This document shows, in pieces, positions 14,061 to 16,211 of a DNA stretch of 16,211 nt. How positions within the stretch are numbered: the stretch's first letter is position 1; each line of letters starts with the position of its first letter. The notes below the pieces were generated by a model. It worked only from the letters and a program-made list of their open reading frames with translations, made no database searches and was not told the DNA's origin. Source of the stretch: an uncultured Clostridia bacterium (GTDB lineage Bacteria; Bacillota; Clostridia; Oscillospirales; Butyricicoccaceae); assembly GCA_910586575.1 (NCBI GenBank), contig CAJUJQ010000071.1, forward strand, positions 1 through 16,211, in the 5' to 3' direction. The translations under genes and the position numbers were made by a program.

Positions 14061-14097
14061 AAAAAGTCCGTCCCACCGTTGCAGTGGCGGGACGGAC
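14059..14097 (-). terminator. Strong terminator, probably of nth
   Basis: GTCCGTCCC (14066-14074) pairs perfectly with 14089-14097, with further pairs inside. On the minus strand it is followed by seven T's (plus A's 14059-14065), which begin in the dut stop codon. It therefore terminates leftward transcription from nth; on the plus strand there is no T run after the stem. The hairpin starts 5 bp after the dut stop. Confidence 0.8.
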
Positions 14098-14102
14098 AGC
14101 AA

Positions 14103-14266
14103 TAAGGAACTGTGAATCAATCAATTGTGACAAGCGCGCCGCAAGATTCTTTCGCCAGACAAGGCGCGTTTCCGCAGGCAGGCTGTTGCCTGTCAAGGAA
14201 ACCGGGCGCAGTATGGCGGAAGAAGATGCAAGCGATTGCCGCAAGTTATTTTTGAACAGTTCCTAA
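14103..14266 (+). mobile_element. 158-bp foldback MITE-like element with TAA flanks
   Basis: The ends are the inverted repeat GGAACTGT (14106-14113) and ACAGTTCC (14256-14263), each flanked by TAA (14103-14105, 14264-14266), consistent with a 3-bp target duplication. The interior folds back: CAGGCA (14175-14180) pairs with TGCCTG (14187-14192), GTTTCC (14168-14173) with GGAAAC (14197-14202), with further imperfect pairing outward. It has no coding capacity. The left 70 bp recur at 10350-10418. It lies two bases past the nth stop codon and separates nth from its terminator. Mobility is inferred. Confidence 0.65.
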
Positions 14267-14268
14267 CC

Positions 14269-14916
14269 TCATTTGCCGATGGGGAAGGACGGGCAGCAGA
14301 CCGCCAGACAGCAGGCAGCGCACTTCGGCGCGCGGGCGGTGCAGACCTCCCGTCCATGAAGCACCAGCCGGTGGCAGAAATCGGAGGATTCTGCCGGGTC
14401 AAGGATCTTGCGCAGCGCGGTTTCTACTTTGACAGGGTCCTTTTCATCCTTGACAAAGCCGAGCCGGTTGGACAAGCGGATACAGTGCGTATCCGTTACA
14501 ACTGCCGGCTGGCCGTAGATATCGCCTAAAATTAAATTCGCCGTTTTGCGGCCGATGCCCGGAAGCTTCAGCAGATCTGCCATGTTGTCCGGAACCTTGC
14601 CTCCGAAATCCGATAAGAGCATGACTGCCGCCGCTTTTAAGTCGCGGGCTTTTGTGTGATATAAACCACAGGTTTTGATGGCTTCTTCGATTTCTTCAAT
14701 CGGTGCCGACGCATAGTCCTCAAGCGTTGGAAAGCGGGAGAACAGCTCCTTCGTGACGATGTTCACCCGCACGTCTGTGCACTGCGCGGACAGGCGCGTT
14801 GCAAACAGCAGCTCGTAATCCTTCGTATAATGCAAAGCGCAGACCGCGTCCGGATACGCTTCCTTCAGCAGCGCGGTCACTTCCGCGGCACGTTCTTTTT
14901 TGGTCATCTTTTTCAT
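14269..14916 (-). CDS. nth: Endonuclease III (DNA glycosylase/AP lyase)
   Basis: This 215-residue base-excision repair enzyme removes oxidised pyrimidines and cuts abasic sites. The helix-hairpin-helix LLKLPGIGRKTANLIL (115-130) carries the catalytic lysine K124; the catalytic aspartate is D142 (TDTH). The 4Fe-4S cluster motif C192-x6-C199-x2-C202-x5-C208 is intact. The start is ambiguous: AGGAGG is only 2 nt before the ATG at 14916 and 11 nt before a second ATG at 14907 (212 residues); either is possible. The frame back to 14970 runs through the promoter and is not used. It is transcribed convergently to the nrdD operon and divergently from glyA. Confidence 0.95.
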   Translation of the reverse strand: MKKMTKKERAAEVTALLKEAYPDAVCALHYTKDYELLFATRLSAQCTDVRVNIVTKELFSRFPTLEDYASAPIEEIEEAIKTCGLYHTKARDLKAAAVMLLSDFGGKVPDNMADLLKLPGIGRKTANLILGDIYGQPAVVTDTHCIRLSNRLGFVKDEKDPVKVETALRKILDPAESSDFCHRLVLHGREVCTARAPKCAACCLAVCCPSFPIGK

Positions 14917-14941
14917 GGCCTCCTTTTTCCGGTTTGTAATA

Positions 14942-14970
14942 AATATAACATAATTCGCCAAAAAAGCCAA
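14942..14970 (-). promoter_or_regulatory. Probable promoter of nth
   Basis: On the minus strand TTGGCT (14965-14970) and TATATT (14942-14947) are 17 bp apart, about 25 bp before the nth start. The -10 matches 5/6; a nearby TTGACA (14980s) is too far from any -10 to pair with it. Confidence 0.5.
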
Positions 14971-15029
14971 GCATTCTTGTCAAAATACCAAAATGAAGGA
15001 AAGACCCTGCCAAAATTTACGGAACCCCC

Positions 15030-15058
15030 TTGCAAAATAAGCCGGGGTGGGGTACAAT
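15030..15058 (+). promoter_or_regulatory. Probable promoter of glyA
   Basis: TTGCAA (15030-15035) and TACAAT (15053-15058) have the ideal 17-bp spacing, about 77 bp before the glyA start. I see no riboswitch in the short leader. Confidence 0.65.
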
Positions 15059-15135
15059 GAGCCTATACACGCAGCGGGGTGCATTGAGCCGGTAACCCCA
15101 ATATGTTTGAAACAATTCAGGAGGTTTTACTTTAT

Positions 15136-16211
15136 ATGGTACGCAGTGCAATGGATTTTGTCAAGCTCTATGACGGGGAGGCCGGGCGTCTGCTTCAGGC
15201 AGAGTTCGACCGGCAGTTCCGGAATATTGAGCTGATTGCTTCCGAAAATATCGTCAGCCCTGCCGTTATGATGGCAATGGGCAGCTGCCTGACCAACAAA
15301 TACGCCGAGGGCTATCCGGGGAAGCGCTACTATGGCGGCTGTGAATGCGTCGATGAGATGGAACGCCTCGCCATCGCCCGCGTCTGCGAGCTGTTCGGCG
15401 CGAAGTATGCTAATGTGCAGCCCCATTCCGGCGCACAGGCGAATATGGCGGTTTATCAGGCGCTCTGCCAGCCCGGCGATACCGTGCTCGGCATGAGCCT
15501 TGACAACGGCGGCCACCTGACCCACGGCAGCCCGGTCAACCAGTCCGGTCTGCTCTACAATATCGTTCCTTATGGCGTCGATGGCCAGGGCTGCATTGAT
15601 TATGACGCGCTGCGCGCCCTTGCGCAGGAAAAGAAGCCGAAAATGATTATTGCCGGTGCGTCCGCTTATCCGCGCGCGATTGATTTCGCGAAGTTTGCCG
15701 ATATCGCGCATGAGGTCGGCGCGTACCTGTTTGTTGATATGGCGCATATTGCCGGGCTTGTCGCGGCAGGACTGCACATGAATCCGCTGCCGTATGCCGA
15801 CGTTGTGACGACCACCACCCATAAGACGCTGCGCGGCCCGCGCGGCGGCGTCATCCTGACGAGCAAAGAGGAGCTTGGACCGAAGTTTAATAAGGCGGTT
15901 TTCCCCGGCACGCAAGGCGGCCCGCTGATGCATGTGATTGCGGCGAAGGCGGTTTGCTTCGGCGAAGCGTTGAAGCCGGAATTTAAGGTTTACCAGCAAA
16001 AGGTCATCGACAACGCAAAGGTGCTTGCCGACGCGCTGATGGAGCAGGGCTTCGACCTGGTTTCCGGCGGCACTGACAACCACCTGATGCTCGCCGACCT
16101 GCGCAAGGCCGGTGTGACCGGTAAGGAGCTTCAGAACCGCTTGGACGAGGTTTATATCACCGCAAATAAGAATACCATTCCTAACGACCCGCAAAGCCCG
16201 TTTGTGACCTC
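15136..16211 (+). CDS. glyA: Serine hydroxymethyltransferase, cut by the window edge
   Basis: This PLP enzyme interconverts serine and glycine with tetrahydrofolate, supplying one-carbon units (including those for thymidylate). About 358 residues are present of a usual 410-420; no stop is reached by 16211. Hallmarks are the N-terminal IELIASENIVSPAVM, NKYAEGYPGKRYYGGCECVDEME, QPHSGAQANMAVYQAL, GHLTHGSPVN and the PLP-lysine motif TTTTHKTLRGPRGG with K230. The ATG at 15136 has AGGAGG 11 nt upstream; an in-frame ATG at 15103 has no ribosome site and a third at 15151 is too far in. It diverges from nth. Confidence 0.97.
   Translation, partial: MVRSAMDFVKLYDGEAGRLLQAEFDRQFRNIELIASENIVSPAVMMAMGSCLTNKYAEGYPGKRYYGGCECVDEMERLAIARVCELFGAKYANVQPHSGAQANMAVYQALCQPGDTVLGMSLDNGGHLTHGSPVNQSGLLYNIVPYGVDGQGCIDYDALRALAQEKKPKMIIAGASAYPRAIDFAKFADIAHEVGAYLFVDMAHIAGLVAAGLHMNPLPYADVVTTTTHKTLRGPRGGVILTSKEELGPKFNKAVFPGTQGGPLMHVIAAKAVCFGEALKPEFKVYQQKVIDNAKVLADALMEQGFDLVSGGTDNHLMLADLRKAGVTGKELQNRLDEVYITANKNTIPNDPQSPFVT

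Noticed and set aside
14066..14097. The hairpin just after dut as a terminator for the nrdD operon.
   Set aside because: On the plus strand the stem is preceded by A's and followed by no T run; the T run is on the minus strand, so it fits nth.
1..16211. tRNA genes, rRNA, CRISPR arrays, integrases or transposases.
   Set aside because: No tRNA-like T-arm/acceptor arrangement, regularly spaced direct repeats or recombinase motifs were seen in reading both strands.

Overview
This window looks like ordinary chromosome from an anaerobic, fairly GC-rich clostridial Bacillota, probably of the Oscillospiraceae/Ruminococcaceae type. The signs are strong AGGAGG-type ribosome sites, a T-box leader in front of pheST, an IreB protein (a low-GC Gram-positive regulator), an oxygen-sensitive class III ribonucleotide reductase with a probable NrdR site, a solute-binding lipoprotein and a membrane hybrid histidine kinase. 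The family placement is inference; no rRNA or other marker gene is present.

Left part (1-4970, minus strand): transcription runs leftward from a good promoter at about 4760 into a two-receiver hybrid histidine kinase (2108-4663). A long three-tier hairpin ending in six U's follows, then a solute-binding lipoprotein (652-1953) and a small P-loop kinase (93-617). No permease gene lies beside the binding protein, so it may serve sensing as much as uptake.

Middle part (4971-10110, minus strand): a T-box leader controls pheS and pheT, followed by ireB on its own likely promoter, a hairpin-rich non-coding stretch, and a small four-CxxC zinc-ribbon protein. PheT is about 100 residues longer than usual. 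The extra segment carries a second, diverged copy of the EMAP-type tRNA-binding OB domain.

Right part: a gene-free stretch of about 750 bp (10110-10860) holds repeat-like DNA. It is followed on the plus strand by nrdD-nrdG-dut, which together make deoxynucleotides without oxygen and remove the dUTP that a class III enzyme produces directly. Convergent to it is nth (endonuclease III, minus strand). A 158-bp foldback element with short inverted termini and TAA flanks sits between the nth stop codon and the hairpin that was probably its terminator. A 69-70 bp piece of the same repeat is also found at 10350. glyA (serine hydroxymethyltransferase) runs divergently from nth and is cut by the right edge.

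I see no CRISPR array, phage, defence island or obviously new multi-gene system. The most noteworthy items are the PheT insertion, the foldback element beside nth, the hairpin-rich block at 5280-5606, the structured element between the histidine kinase and the binding protein, and the nrdD control region.
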